Notes: a model not told the origin generated them from the sequence alone. 19,225 nt of DNA from Planctomycetota bacterium (GCA_021852225.1 JAJZOA010000160.1:1-19225), one strand, 5' to 3'; numbered from the stretch's first letter, positions 1 to 7,800 are shown. A program made the numbers and translations.

Positions 1-25
1 AGCGAGTGCGAACGTAGCCATCCAT

Positions 26-77
26 GGCCTCCTGTAAAATAAGGGTGCATTCAACAACACCATTATTACAGGAGGCC
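26..77. repeat. Inverted repeat able to form a long hairpin
   Basis: A perfect 12-bp inverted repeat: GGCCTCCTGTAA at 26-37 and TTACAGGAGGCC at 66-77, separated by a 28-nt loop. A second small palindrome, GCCAT-CC-ATGGC at 17-28, overlaps its left arm. There is no T-tract after the right arm, so it does not look like a standard intrinsic terminator. It could be a REP-like element, which would fit the REP-associated transposase remnant further on, or the end of a decayed mobile element. Only one copy is visible in the window. Confidence 0.6.
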
Positions 78-134
78 TGCTTTCGCGCAAGTCATTGATC
101 TATATATTCTTATGGCTTAACTTAGTGCCATTAG

Positions 135-155
135 GGACGTAGCTAGTATTGACGG
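135..155 (+). repeat. 21-bp direct repeat, copy 1 (left border of cassette 1)
   Basis: The sequence GGACGTAGCTAGTATTGACGG matches 1947-1967 at 18 of 21 positions; all three differences are G-to-A changes. Here it sits directly against the left edge of Rhs cassette 1, whose conserved block starts at 156. In copy 2 the same element precedes the transposase remnant by about 30 bp. The shared border suggests that cassette 1 once had, or replaced, similar transposase-linked DNA. Confidence 0.55.
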
Positions 156-583
156 CAAATGTTGTGGACCAGGCAGCTAAGACCACCGGAGATTTGCACA
201 CTTTGCCATCAGCCGAATAGAATTCCATCAAGCGCATTTGTCTGCGGAGCAATTATCTTGGTCGCACTGGATAAACAATTTTTTCACCACCGCGGCACCA
301 AGCCGCGAAGTTGCGGTCGCTTGCGCGATGAATCTTGGCAGGCTGGAAAATATCCTGGTCACCGGACCGCAGAAATCCTGCCTGCCCGTAGCCACCGCGA
401 TACCTCCAGTTCCTCCAATACCTCCTGTGCGAATGATATTATTTACTGCGGCTACCGCTTTGATCCGGAATCGCAGCTTTATTACGTCCGCAATCGAACC
501 TGCAACCCCGTTCTTGGCCGTTGGATTCAACGTGATCCGATTGGATATGAGGGTGGGATAAATTTGTATGAGTATGTGGGGGG
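156..583 (+). repeat. 428-bp direct repeat, copy 1 (left half of Rhs cassette 1)
   Basis: This block aligns without any gap to 2272-2699 (constant offset of 2116). By eye there are about 37 mismatches, roughly 91 % identity, and a perfect run of 78 bp at 353-430. The last ~150 bp encode the end of the Rhs core. Similarity stops abruptly at both ends, just after a run of six or seven G on the right. The remaining 5' ~270 bp do not show a recognisable Rhs sequence in any frame. Confidence 0.9.
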
Positions 584-1118
584 CAAATCGACCGGAAATT
601 TAGATTCATCGGGAACAATTGTTTACGCCTTGATTTACGCGTCTATTGAGATCACTGCTGGTTTGGGAGGTAGCATTAGCTTTGGGTATGCGGCTGATGA
701 TTGTGGGAACAGCGCTCAATTTATGACAATAAGCCAGAGGCTAGGCGCAAACGTTGGTATCGCGTTCGCGAATGGGGGAGTATTTACAGGTTGTTTGAGA
801 GATTTTATAAAGGAGGGCTTGGCCGGAGTTGATCTGACGGTATCGGCCGATGTTGGGACACCGATCGTCGGGGTTAACGGGACCGGCGTGATTGGTATCG
901 GAGGATCGGGCTCAGGTGTCCAAGGGGGGTTAGGCACTGGAATAAAATCAGGTGCCTCTATTGGCCTCGATGAAATCGTTCCGTTAGGTCATCCTGATTT
1001 AAAACACAAATGTCCCTGTAAGAAACAGGAATGTCCGGTGAATCCAAATCAGCCGTTCCCCTCGGGCTATGTTCCAAATGATTTGATTCCAGTGGGGCAA
1101 GCTTACGGATTTTGGTAA
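159..1118 (+). CDS. Orphan Rhs C-terminal cassette 1: Rhs core end plus glycine-rich tail
   Basis: The open frame is 319 codons. Residues about 93-142 match the end of the Rhs repeat-associated core (CGYRFDPESQLYYVRNR, GRWIQRDPIGYEGG, then NLYEYVGG). The core closes with a degenerate form of the usual NLYxYVxNxPxxxxDPxGL junction (LDSSG, residues 148-152). From there on a ~170-residue tail differs completely from cassette 2. It has a hydrophobic start (IVYALIYASIEITAG), a glycine-rich middle (GTGVIGIGGSGSG) and a terminal CPCKKQEC cluster. I do not recognise its family. Known Rhs proteins carry toxic effector tips at this position, so a toxin role is inferred. The first ~90 residues look non-coding in character, no ribosome binding site precedes the ATG, and the main Rhs body is absent. 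The cassette may therefore be a silent donor rather than an expressed gene. The next gene (1243) is its probable partner. Confidence 0.6.
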   Translation: MLWTRQLRPPEICTLCHQPNRIPSSAFVCGAIILVALDKQFFHHRGTKPRSCGRLRDESWQAGKYPGHRTAEILPARSHRDTSSSSNTSCANDIIYCGYRFDPESQLYYVRNRTCNPVLGRWIQRDPIGYEGGINLYEYVGGKSTGNLDSSGTIVYALIYASIEITAGLGGSISFGYAADDCGNSAQFMTISQRLGANVGIAFANGGVFTGCLRDFIKEGLAGVDLTVSADVGTPIVGVNGTGVIGIGGSGSGVQGGLGTGIKSGASIGLDEIVPLGHPDLKHKCPCKKQECPVNPNQPFPSGYVPNDLIPVGQAYGFW

Positions 1119-1242
1119 TCTTGCGATCCGGCATTTGGATAGATTCGCCCTATCGTCGCGGTCGCGTTTTAAATGCTGTTATTAGCGGATAGGTGTTTAA
1201 TCGTCCGCATTAATTTCCCTAATTCCGGATGAAAGTAAGTTT

Positions 1243-1836
1243 ATGGTTTTAAATTTCCCAATTTACACCAGTGGAACATCTCACGGCGGTACAGGTTCCT
1301 GTGTTTCCGCGCTTAATAAATCGCAGCTAAATGAATGGAACGCAGCACAAGATGGATTCCGTTTTAGCCGGATAGGAATCATAGCTGCAATTGTTATGGC
1401 TGTAACGGGATTAACGCTTGGATATTTGGGATTTTTGCCGGTGCAAATCGGAATTGATGTGGTCGGATTAATAGCGGCATTTTCAGCCTTCGTCGCTGGC
1501 AAATTAACCTATTTTGACGTGCCCGACAGACGATTTGGTAAACAATTTCAGGATGAATTTAGATGTAGGCCGCTGTTTGGATCATGGATGAGGGGCGAGA
1601 CTGTTCGCGTCCGCTGTCCAGGGTGGATGATTTGGGGCGCTTTGGGATGGATTATCCAAACTGGCTTCACTATGGCCCTTTTTTTTCTGTGTCCGTCGGA
1701 GAGAATGGCTGCGATCGGATTTGCGGTGGGCTGGATACCCGTAGCGATTTTCTGGGGCGTTATGATGGCTTCCTATGCCACGATCGATGTGTTGATACAT
1801 GAGGCTGCGGAACAGGTGGCTAGTCGGAAAATATGA
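1243..1836 (+). CDS. Four-helix membrane protein, putative immunity partner of cassette 1
   Basis: The product is 197 residues with four clear hydrophobic segments, roughly residues 44-66, 69-92, 128-150 and 156-180, and short polar ends, so it is an inner-membrane protein. The family is not recognised. It starts 124 bp after the Rhs tail gene in the same direction. The ribosome binding site before ATG 1243 is weak (GAAAG). In Rhs and related polymorphic toxin systems the gene after a toxin tip usually encodes immunity. A membrane protein would suit a tip acting on membranes, and the preceding tail is glycine-rich and partly hydrophobic. That functional link is inference; the membrane topology is read directly from the sequence. 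A plain hypothetical membrane protein remains possible. Confidence 0.65.
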   Translation: MVLNFPIYTSGTSHGGTGSCVSALNKSQLNEWNAAQDGFRFSRIGIIAAIVMAVTGLTLGYLGFLPVQIGIDVVGLIAAFSAFVAGKLTYFDVPDRRFGKQFQDEFRCRPLFGSWMRGETVRVRCPGWMIWGALGWIIQTGFTMALFFLCPSERMAAIGFAVGWIPVAIFWGVMMASYATIDVLIHEAAEQVASRKI

Positions 1837-1914
1837 TCACGGCTTTCAGCGGGCGGGCAAAATTGACAACTTTAAATCAGGACGGGATGGGCGTTTTCTG
1901 GACTTGGGGACGGG

Positions 1915-1924
1915 CGGCCGGCCG
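1915..1924. repeat. 10-bp perfect palindrome CGGCCGGCCG
   Basis: A self-complementary 10-mer lies in the 160-bp gap between the membrane protein gene and the transposase remnant. It may be a restriction-type or REP-like palindrome, or chance in GC-rich DNA. No other copy was seen. Confidence 0.35.
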
Positions 1925-1946
1925 TTGAAACAGGAGAACGAAACGC

Positions 1947-1967
1947 GGACGTAGCTAATATTAACAG
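1947..1967 (+). repeat. 21-bp direct repeat, copy 2 (upstream of transposase remnant)
   Basis: The sequence GGACGTAGCTAATATTAACAG is the partner of 135-155, with 18 of 21 identical positions. It sits 29 bp before the ATG of the transposase remnant, so the element probably belongs to the upstream flank of that transposase family member. Confidence 0.5.
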
Positions 1968-1996
1968 GTGGCCGGATTGCGGATAGTGTGTGGCCT

Positions 1997-2270
1997 ATGG
2001 CACGCAAAGCAAGACATACGCCGGGTGGCTATATTTACCACGCGCTCAATCGCTCCGCGGGACGAATCGCCCTGTTTCGTAACGAGTTCGTAATGAGGAT
2101 GATGATGCCGCTTTTGAGCGGGTTCTGTTAGAGGCCCACGGGCGCATACCGCTGCATGCCGCCGTATACCGCTCCGGCTATCGGCCTGTTGCCTGATGAA
2201 GAATCATTGGCATTTTGTGGTCTGGCCGCGGACGGATGACGAGGTGAAGGCATTCTTCCGCGAGCCATTG
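1997..2270 (+). pseudogene. REP-associated tyrosine transposase (RAYT, Y1/HUH) remnant, frameshifted and truncated
   Basis: Three successive frames read as one TnpA_REP-like protein. From ATG 1997: MARKARHTPGGYIYHALNRS then AGRIALFRNE. From 2098: AAFERVLLEAHGRIPL. From 2190: CLMKNHWHFVVWPRTDDEV then KAFF. The HWH at 2205-2213 is the metal-binding HUH motif of Y1 transposases, normally preceded by Pro rather than Lys. The first lesion is visible: an 11-bp tandem duplication, TTCGTAACGAG at 2076-2086 and TTCGTAATGAG at 2087-2097, shifts the frame. A second shift lies between about 2143 and 2190. Similarity ends near 2260, just before the Rhs repeat at 2272, so the C-terminal half with the catalytic tyrosine is missing. 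RAYTs act on REP palindromes and are usually single-copy; this one cannot be active. Confidence 0.85.
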
Positions 2271-2271
2271 T

Positions 2272-2699
2272 CAAATGTTGTGGACCAGACAACTCAGGCC
2301 ACCGGAGATTTGCACACTTCGCCATCAGCCGGATAGAATTCCATCAAGCGCATTTGTCTGCGGAGCAATTATCTTGGTCGCGCTGGATAAACAATTTGTT
2401 CGCCACCACGGCACCAAGCCGCGAAGTTGCGGCCGCTGGCGCAATGAGTCTTGGCAGACCGGAAAATCTCCTGGTCACCGGACCGCAGAAATCCTGCCTG
2501 CCCGTAGCCACCGCGATACCTCCAGTTCCTCCAATACCTCCTGTGCCAATGAAATAATCTATTGCGGCTGCCGCTTTGATTCTGAATCGCAGCTTTATTA
2601 CGTCCGCAATCGTACGTACAACGCCGCCCTCGGCCGTTGGATCCAACGTGATCCGATTGGGTATGAGGGTGGAATTAATTTGTATGGGTATGTGGGGGG
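2272..2699 (+). repeat. 428-bp direct repeat, copy 2 (left half of Rhs cassette 2)
   Basis: This is the partner of 156-583, ungapped. Its left edge abuts the truncated transposase and its right edge is the point where the two Rhs tails diverge. About 17 mismatches fall in the first ~275 bp, giving 9 residue changes in the cassette frame. About 20 fall in the ~150 bp Rhs core, giving 7 residue changes. The core part is thus under more evident protein-level constraint than the 5' part. Confidence 0.9.
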
Positions 2700-3159
2700 G
2701 CGTCCAGACGCAAGGCGAGACGCCAGCGGTTTGGCCAGCTCATTGCAGATTCCGCCAGGCTGGATTCCTATTAAGTGCCCACCTCGAGCTTTAGAGCATT
2801 GTGTCAATCAATGCAAGGGCGACGGATACGCAGGTAATTGCCCAAGCAAAACAAAATGCTATTTTGACCCAGACGCCGGCTACGACCTCTTCACGCCAGA
2901 ACAGGCGATTTGTGCATGTAAGCTAAAACCGTGCGATTTCTATCGGCTATGGTGTGAATGGGGCGTTTACCATGGCCATTCAGTTGGCGGTTGGGTTCGA
3001 ACCACGCGCGAGTGCGACCAATGCTACCAACGATGCGTTGGCCAGACTGTGCACTATTGGTCATTTCGGTGTTGCCCGATTGGCAAGAAAGGGGGGACGC
3101 AGATGAATTGGAATGTGGAGGACCAGGGCTGCGTGTTGCCTGATGAGGACATATCGTGA
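2275..3159 (+). CDS. Orphan Rhs C-terminal cassette 2: Rhs core end plus cysteine-rich tail
   Basis: The frame is 294 codons. Its first ~142 residues align without gaps to cassette 1 (16 differences) and end in the Rhs core motif GRWIQRDPIGYEGG followed by NLYGYVGGRPDARRDASGL, a recognisable Rhs/tip junction. The ~140-residue tail contains 15 cysteines, many in CxC, CxxC or CC arrangements (ICACKLKPC, ECDQCYQRC, RCC), plus several Trp and His. It may be disulfide-bonded or metal-binding; I do not recognise its family. The position implies an effector tip by analogy with Rhs toxins. The following gene overlaps it by four bases (GTGA), implying translational coupling. As in cassette 1 there is no ribosome binding site before the ATG and no Rhs barrel upstream, so it may be a reservoir tip that is expressed only after recombination. 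Confidence 0.62.
   Translation: MLWTRQLRPPEICTLRHQPDRIPSSAFVCGAIILVALDKQFVRHHGTKPRSCGRWRNESWQTGKSPGHRTAEILPARSHRDTSSSSNTSCANEIIYCGCRFDSESQLYYVRNRTYNAALGRWIQRDPIGYEGGINLYGYVGGRPDARRDASGLASSLQIPPGWIPIKCPPRALEHCVNQCKGDGYAGNCPSKTKCYFDPDAGYDLFTPEQAICACKLKPCDFYRLWCEWGVYHGHSVGGWVRTTRECDQCYQRCVGQTVHYWSFRCCPIGKKGGTQMNWNVEDQGCVLPDEDIS
3145..3149 (+). promoter_or_regulatory. Ribosome binding site inside the cassette 2 gene
   Basis: GAGGA lies six bases before the GTG at 3156 and inside the last codons of the upstream gene. It supports GTG 3156, rather than ATG 3165, as the start of the partner gene and points to coupled translation. Confidence 0.55.
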
Positions 3160-3875
3160 TAGATATGAGCAAAGCAAGGCGAATTGGTAACTGGACGGTC
3201 CATGTTAACGGGCCGCGGAGGCCGACTGTAGAAGGGGGGGCGCCCAAAAGCTGCGGCCCAAGCCTCGGTTCGGAAGAATTGGACCGGATCATCGCAGAAT
3301 CCAGATCACCGAGCATCGAGTGGAGGGAAGAATGGGGGACCAGTGGATACCTGGTCGGGGTGATCAGGCGTATGCACGCCGGGTGCCACGTTGTCATGTC
3401 GGTGCGGGTCGATCCACATCGACCTTACCGAATTTTTGCGGGAAGGAAGGCCCTTGCGGAGCGTCTGGCGACCCCGGCCGAGCTGTTGGCGGCTATCGAG
3501 CGTTGCTGGAAAAGAGCCGTTGGTGTCTTGGACAAGCGGGACCTTGAACTGGGACGGCAGCTCGGCGATATCGGGCTTTCCTGCTATCTTGTTGCGGCTA
3601 ATTGCTTTGAAGGCGATCAGTTCCGACGCAAGCAGGAAATCCTTTGTACGGAGTTCACATCTGTGGCTGATAGCCGATTTTCGTTTCGGCTTGAACTGGG
3701 CAGGCGAAACTGCTTCTTGCATCTTTGGAGCGGCAGGCGATATAAGGTGCGCAACAGGGAAATTCTCAGGCAGTTAATGGTCCGAATGACCGCTGGTGCA
3801 CTAGACTTACGCCGCACGCCAGCGGAACTTCCAGTCGCGATGGTAACGGCGTTTGAACTTGCAGGTGTCGAATGA
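3156..3875 (+). CDS. Soluble protein of unknown family, putative immunity partner of cassette 2
   Basis: The product is 239 residues, with no signal peptide and no membrane segment, so it is probably cytoplasmic. It is rich in Arg and Glu, with a likely helical middle part (LATPAELLAAIERCWKRAV) and a mixed C-terminal half. I do not recognise a family. The gene begins with GTG within the stop of the upstream Rhs tail gene (GTGA overlap) behind a good GAGGA site. Toxin-tip and immunity genes are commonly coupled in this way, so an immunity role is the simplest inference, not a demonstrated one. It has no similarity that I can see to the membrane protein behind cassette 1, matching the lack of similarity between the two tips. 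Confidence 0.62.
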   Translation: MIDMSKARRIGNWTVHVNGPRRPTVEGGAPKSCGPSLGSEELDRIIAESRSPSIEWREEWGTSGYLVGVIRRMHAGCHVVMSVRVDPHRPYRIFAGRKALAERLATPAELLAAIERCWKRAVGVLDKRDLELGRQLGDIGLSCYLVAANCFEGDQFRRKQEILCTEFTSVADSRFSFRLELGRRNCFLHLWSGRRYKVRNREILRQLMVRMTAGALDLRRTPAELPVAMVTAFELAGVE

Positions 3876-4064
3876 TGGGCGCCGTGATAAGACGTTAGCT
3901 TTTGGCGGGGCTAGACCCGCCCGGCAGGACGATAGTTCCAGCCGGTAACAATCGGGACGGATGCGCGGGTAACAGCGCTACTGAAACGTTCGATGGAAAG
4001 GTCGCGTTCGGAAAGGCCCGGTATGCTAGGCGGTAAGCGGCAAAGTCTGAGATGCGAAGATGTT

Positions 4065-4418
4065 ATGAAAATTGCTCTTAGTTGCGGGGCCGCTGTGGTC
4101 ATGGTTCTGGTTGGAGTGCGGGGATGCTGCCCGAATCACGTGCCAGCCCATTCACCCGAACCCGTACCATTTGTGCGGTTGGTTGGGCAAGAGGTTGTCG
4201 TGCATGGTGTTGTGGAGGGCCGAACAAAGGACTCCATGTTGATTGTCCGGACGGCGCGATTTGGCCTTTTGGCGGTGATGCCGACGGCGCACGGGGAACC
4301 TCGATGGGTGGGCCGGGGGATGCGCGTCAAGGCTGCGGGCCGATTATGCCGCACGTACTCCCCCGGGCCGGAGAAACGATTGGCGGGCGCGCAACGTCGT
4401 TATTTGCACCAGGCTTGA
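4065..4418 (+). CDS. Small exported protein, possibly a lipoprotein with an OB-fold-like domain
   Basis: The product is 117 residues from ATG 4065; an in-frame ATG at 3993 would add 24 residues in front of the signal sequence and is less likely. The N-terminus (MKIALSCGAAVVMVLVGVRGCC) is a short basic start plus hydrophobic core ending in two cysteines at residues 21-22. It resembles a lipoprotein signal, but VRGC is a poor lipobox because of the Arg. Residues about 38-95 (VRLVGQEVVVHGVVEG, GLLAVMP, GMRVKAAGRLCR) have alternating strands and a small-barrel pattern like a secreted OB-fold domain. This fold guess is from pattern only. A weak GAAG site precedes the ATG. It stands alone, with 189 bp upstream and 419 bp downstream free of recognisable genes. 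Confidence 0.5.
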   Translation: MKIALSCGAAVVMVLVGVRGCCPNHVPAHSPEPVPFVRLVGQEVVVHGVVEGRTKDSMLIVRTARFGLLAVMPTAHGEPRWVGRGMRVKAAGRLCRTYSPGPEKRLAGAQRRYLHQA

Positions 4419-4745
4419 CTCGGCAAGGCGGGAACTGACCGGGCAGTCCGACAGTATCGCGGGTGGTGTCAGGCGGCGGGCTTGTCCCGGATCACCTTTC
4501 GGTGGTGGTCGGATATGTTTTCCAATCGAAGAGCAGGCGCCTACCTAAGGTGTAAAATCTTGGTATGGGCCGACATTTGCGAGATGCGTCTGTATTAGAT
4601 CACGTCGGACTGCGAAAAACCGCTATGCCAAAAGCGACAACACGAGCGGTCAATATTTGCGGCTTTGGAAAGTCTGAAAAAGCGACGCAATGCCAATTTT
4701 TTAAATATTCGCTCCGATATCTGAAGGGCGCGCCGGTCGGCCCTG

Positions 4746-4775
4746 TTGACGCAAAGTCTTCCATGATTGTATTAT
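4746..4775 (+). promoter_or_regulatory. Sigma-70-like promoter for the lyase gene
   Basis: The -35 box TTGACG (4746-4751) and the -10 box TATTAT (4770-4775) each match the consensus at five of six positions, with an 18-bp spacer. Transcription would start near 4782, giving a ~55-nt leader before the chosen ATG 4838. This also argues against the upstream in-frame ATG at 4565, which would lie before the promoter. Confidence 0.55.
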
Positions 4776-4827
4776 CCGTTTTACGGCATAATTGTAATTG
4801 GCGGTGTGTCATATTTTTTTCAAATCT

Positions 4828-4831
4828 GAGG
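4828..4831 (+). promoter_or_regulatory. Ribosome binding site deciding the lyase start
   Basis: GAGG lies six bases before ATG 4838, and the protein then begins with a typical signal peptide. The earlier in-frame ATG codons lack such a site. Confidence 0.6.
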
Positions 4832-4837
4832 CGAACA

Positions 4838-7800
4838 ATGCGAATGAGATCATGGGCCGGTGCATTTACGGCAATCTGTTTTGTTCTTGTGGCCGCTGCT
4901 TCGGCCGGCGCGTACACACCGCGGAAAATGGTCGCCGGATTCGATACGGCTTCAGAAATTGCATCCATGCATATTTTTGGTCCGGGCGTGCGCATGAAAT
5001 TAAATATCGCGCCTGCGTATGTTCATCAGGGAACCGGCAGTCTGGAAATTATCGCCGATGAAGCAAAAAATTCGCGGAAGGGTGGTGTGCGGCCGACCTT
5101 GCGCATGACGTTTTCTCACGCGATTGATCTGAAAAAGTATCGGGAAATGACCCTATGGGTATACGTGCCAAAATCCGCGGCCGCCCATTTTTTTGGCCGA
5201 TATGATGTGCGCCTCGCGGTGAATCAGGGAAATCCATATTGGTCTATGGCGGACGTTTCGTCCGGCTGGAATCATGTGGTGTGGAATTTTGCCCGCCATC
5301 CGCAGAATGCGATAGCCGGTTCTGGCTCGGGTGCAACGCGATTCCTGCCAAAAATGAGAATCCTGCAGATCAATTTCGGGCCGCTGATGAATGGATACGG
5401 ATTGTCTGAAATTTATGTGGACGACCTGCGGCTGGTACCGATGCGACGCCTGGTTTCGACGACGCCTGAGGAACTGGAATCGGTTCTGGGAAATGACGAT
5501 TCCTGGTCCCGCCGATATCAATCAGTGGGGCGGTTGCGAGCCATCGGCGGCTTGGGTGTGCTGCCTGCAATTATGAATGCAACGGAAGATCACGTTCCAC
5601 TGGTGCGTGGCGCGGCCCGGCGGGCCATGGACGCCATCGTGCGATCAAGCGGAAAAACCGCGTGGCCTGACCTTCTTGATGCACTGCATATCGGTACGCC
5701 GCGCCAGCGGATTGCAGTGGTGCATCTGATTGCCCGACTGGGGATTGCGGTGATGGGAAAAAGGGTTATTCCGGTACTGCAAGGCGAACTTCTGGACAAC
5801 GATTATTACACGCGCACCGCCGCCCGGCAGGGGCTGGTGAAATTGGGTGTTTCGGAAGGTCAAATTGCGACCCATTTAGCCGGCATGCTTCAATCGCATG
5901 ATCGGCAAACAGTTCATGATGCGCTGCGGGTGCTGGCGGATATTGGACCGGCGGCGACGCCCGCACTGCCGGCAATTCTCAAGCTTCTGCGCAATTCCGC
6001 ACAGCCGCTGGTGACGCGGCAATGGGCGCTGCGGGCGGCGTGGTGGACCAACGATCATGTCCTTAAGCCGGCGGATTGGGTTGTTGGCCTGGAACACGGC
6101 GCAATGGGCGTATACCGTCATCTGCCAAACCTTGCGATGATTCGCCTGGAGGCCGGTGGCATGTCGGCGGCTCGGGTCTTAAGTCGCCAGTTGCTTGGGG
6201 CAAAAAGCCCGGTGGTGCGGGCCCGTGCGGCCGAAGCGTTTTCCCACATGCGGCCGGCTGTCATAAAAGTGGCGGCCAGTGCGCTGCAAAAGGCGCTTCA
6301 CGATTCGGCATGGTATGTGGCGTGGCAGGCACGGCAGGATTTGCTCCGCGCGGGCCTTCCGGTCCGGGTATCAATCGATCGTCCGATCCGGCCAGTTGAA
6401 GAACCGGTAACCGTAGTTCGGCATGGTCATCGGGTTATTCTTACCAACGGCATGGTGCGGATGGTGTTTGATCAAACCGCCATTGATCCGGGACCGGTGA
6501 GCGTACAACTGGATGGGGGCACCAATATGGTTCATTCCCGCTGGGTGCATCACATTCTGGCCTTTCGCCACAGCAAGGCGAACAATATGTTTGAGCGTCA
6601 ATGGCTGCAGAAAGTGGGTGGAAGTCCCATTAACAAGCACTTTGTTCAGACCGTCACACATCGCGGGCCGCAAGAAGCGGAATATGTCTACACGTTTCCC
6701 GCCGATCATAAGTCTCCCTTCCGCTGGGAAGAGCACTACGTTCTGCGGCGCGGAAATTCCGGATTTTATGTTTATTTTGTGCTGCGCAACATGACCGGCA
6801 AAGCGATGCCGAATTCCATTTATCAGGGCAGTGCGCAAAGCATCGGTTTGGAATTTAACTTTCTTGTCGCTGCGACCCGCAGCCTGTTTACCACCAAAAT
6901 CCTGAGTGATAATCTGCGCGGACCGACGAGTTTCGGCTTTCCCCGGCAGAACTATCTGCAATATCCGGATATCTACCAGGCCACGTGGCGGCTTCCCAAC
7001 GGTGAAGTGGACGCCAAACATGAATGGATGAATTATGAACGCATGAGCCATGTCACCGGCCTGGTCGGACCAAAATATGGGCTTTGGCTTGTATTTCCGA
7101 GTTATTCGTTTCTGGATGGCACTGAACCATTGCTTCAAATGACCGCGTTTGTGGGACCGCTTTTTATTATTGGTATGGATAATAAATATTATGTTCCTAC
7201 GGCAACCTATGTGGGTGCGCATTGGAAAAAGATTTATGGTCCTATGTATTTTTATCTGGATAAAGGACCCAACCGCGAAGAAATGTGGATCGCGGCCAAG
7301 CGTGCGGCGCTGGCCCAACGCCACAAGTGGCCGCTGCATTGGCTCAAAAATACATTTTATCAGAGTCGGGGCGCGGTGGAAGGAACGGTGGGTGTGTCGT
7401 CCGGAACAGAGAAAAACGCCGCACAGAAAGGCTCGCCGGTAAAAAGGGCATGGGTGATTCTTAGTTTGCCGCCCAAAAATGTACCTGCCGATCTGTATGG
7501 TGCCTGGCTGCGGAATGTTGGGTCGTTCATGTACTGGACGCGGTCAGATGCCAATGGCCATTTTCTGATTAAAAATGTCGAACCGGGCAAGTACGACTTG
7601 TTTGTCTGGAAAAGCGGTATTCTCGGCGAAGCTCGGCGGAATGGACTGGTGGTGATTGCCGACAAGACATTAAAAGAATCCCCCCTGAATATCCACCCGC
7701 TGGAATTCGGAAAAACGGTCTGGCAGATCGGCACGCCCACACGAACGGTGACGCAGTTCCGCAATGGCGGGAATTTTCATATTTGGGAGAATTATTTGCG

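Larger units (their letters stand above)
4419..4837. other. Intergenic region upstream of the lyase gene
   Basis: This 419-bp stretch has no convincing gene. An open frame from 4565 is continuous with the downstream lyase but translates to a non-signal-like, unconserved-looking leader, so I treat it as untranslated. The second half becomes AT-richer and carries the promoter at 4746-4775. No terminator with a clear T-tract was seen after the 4418 stop. Confidence 0.5.

Noticed and set aside
228..530. 100-codon antisense frame in repeat copy 1, mirrored at 2344-2646 in copy 2
   Set aside because: Its presence in both copies follows from the DNA repeat itself. The translation has no recognisable domain and lies opposite the sense frame that contains the Rhs core.
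238..561. Proline-rich sense frame (PPVPPIPPV) overlapping the Rhs cassette
   Set aside because: It arises from reading TCC/CCT-rich DNA in another frame. In copy 2 it stops early, so it is not conserved.
2891..3397. 168-codon antisense frame across the end of cassette 2
   Set aside because: No ribosome binding site and no family similarity. It overlaps two better-supported sense genes.
4565..4837. N-terminal extension of the lyase gene
   Set aside because: It lies upstream of and across the likely promoter, has no ribosome binding site, and would bury an otherwise clear signal peptide.
6371..7339. 322-codon antisense frame inside the lyase gene
   Set aside because: It is a long shadow in GC-rich coding DNA, with low-complexity His/Ile-rich translation and no recognisable domain. 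The sense strand has a clear PL4 module.
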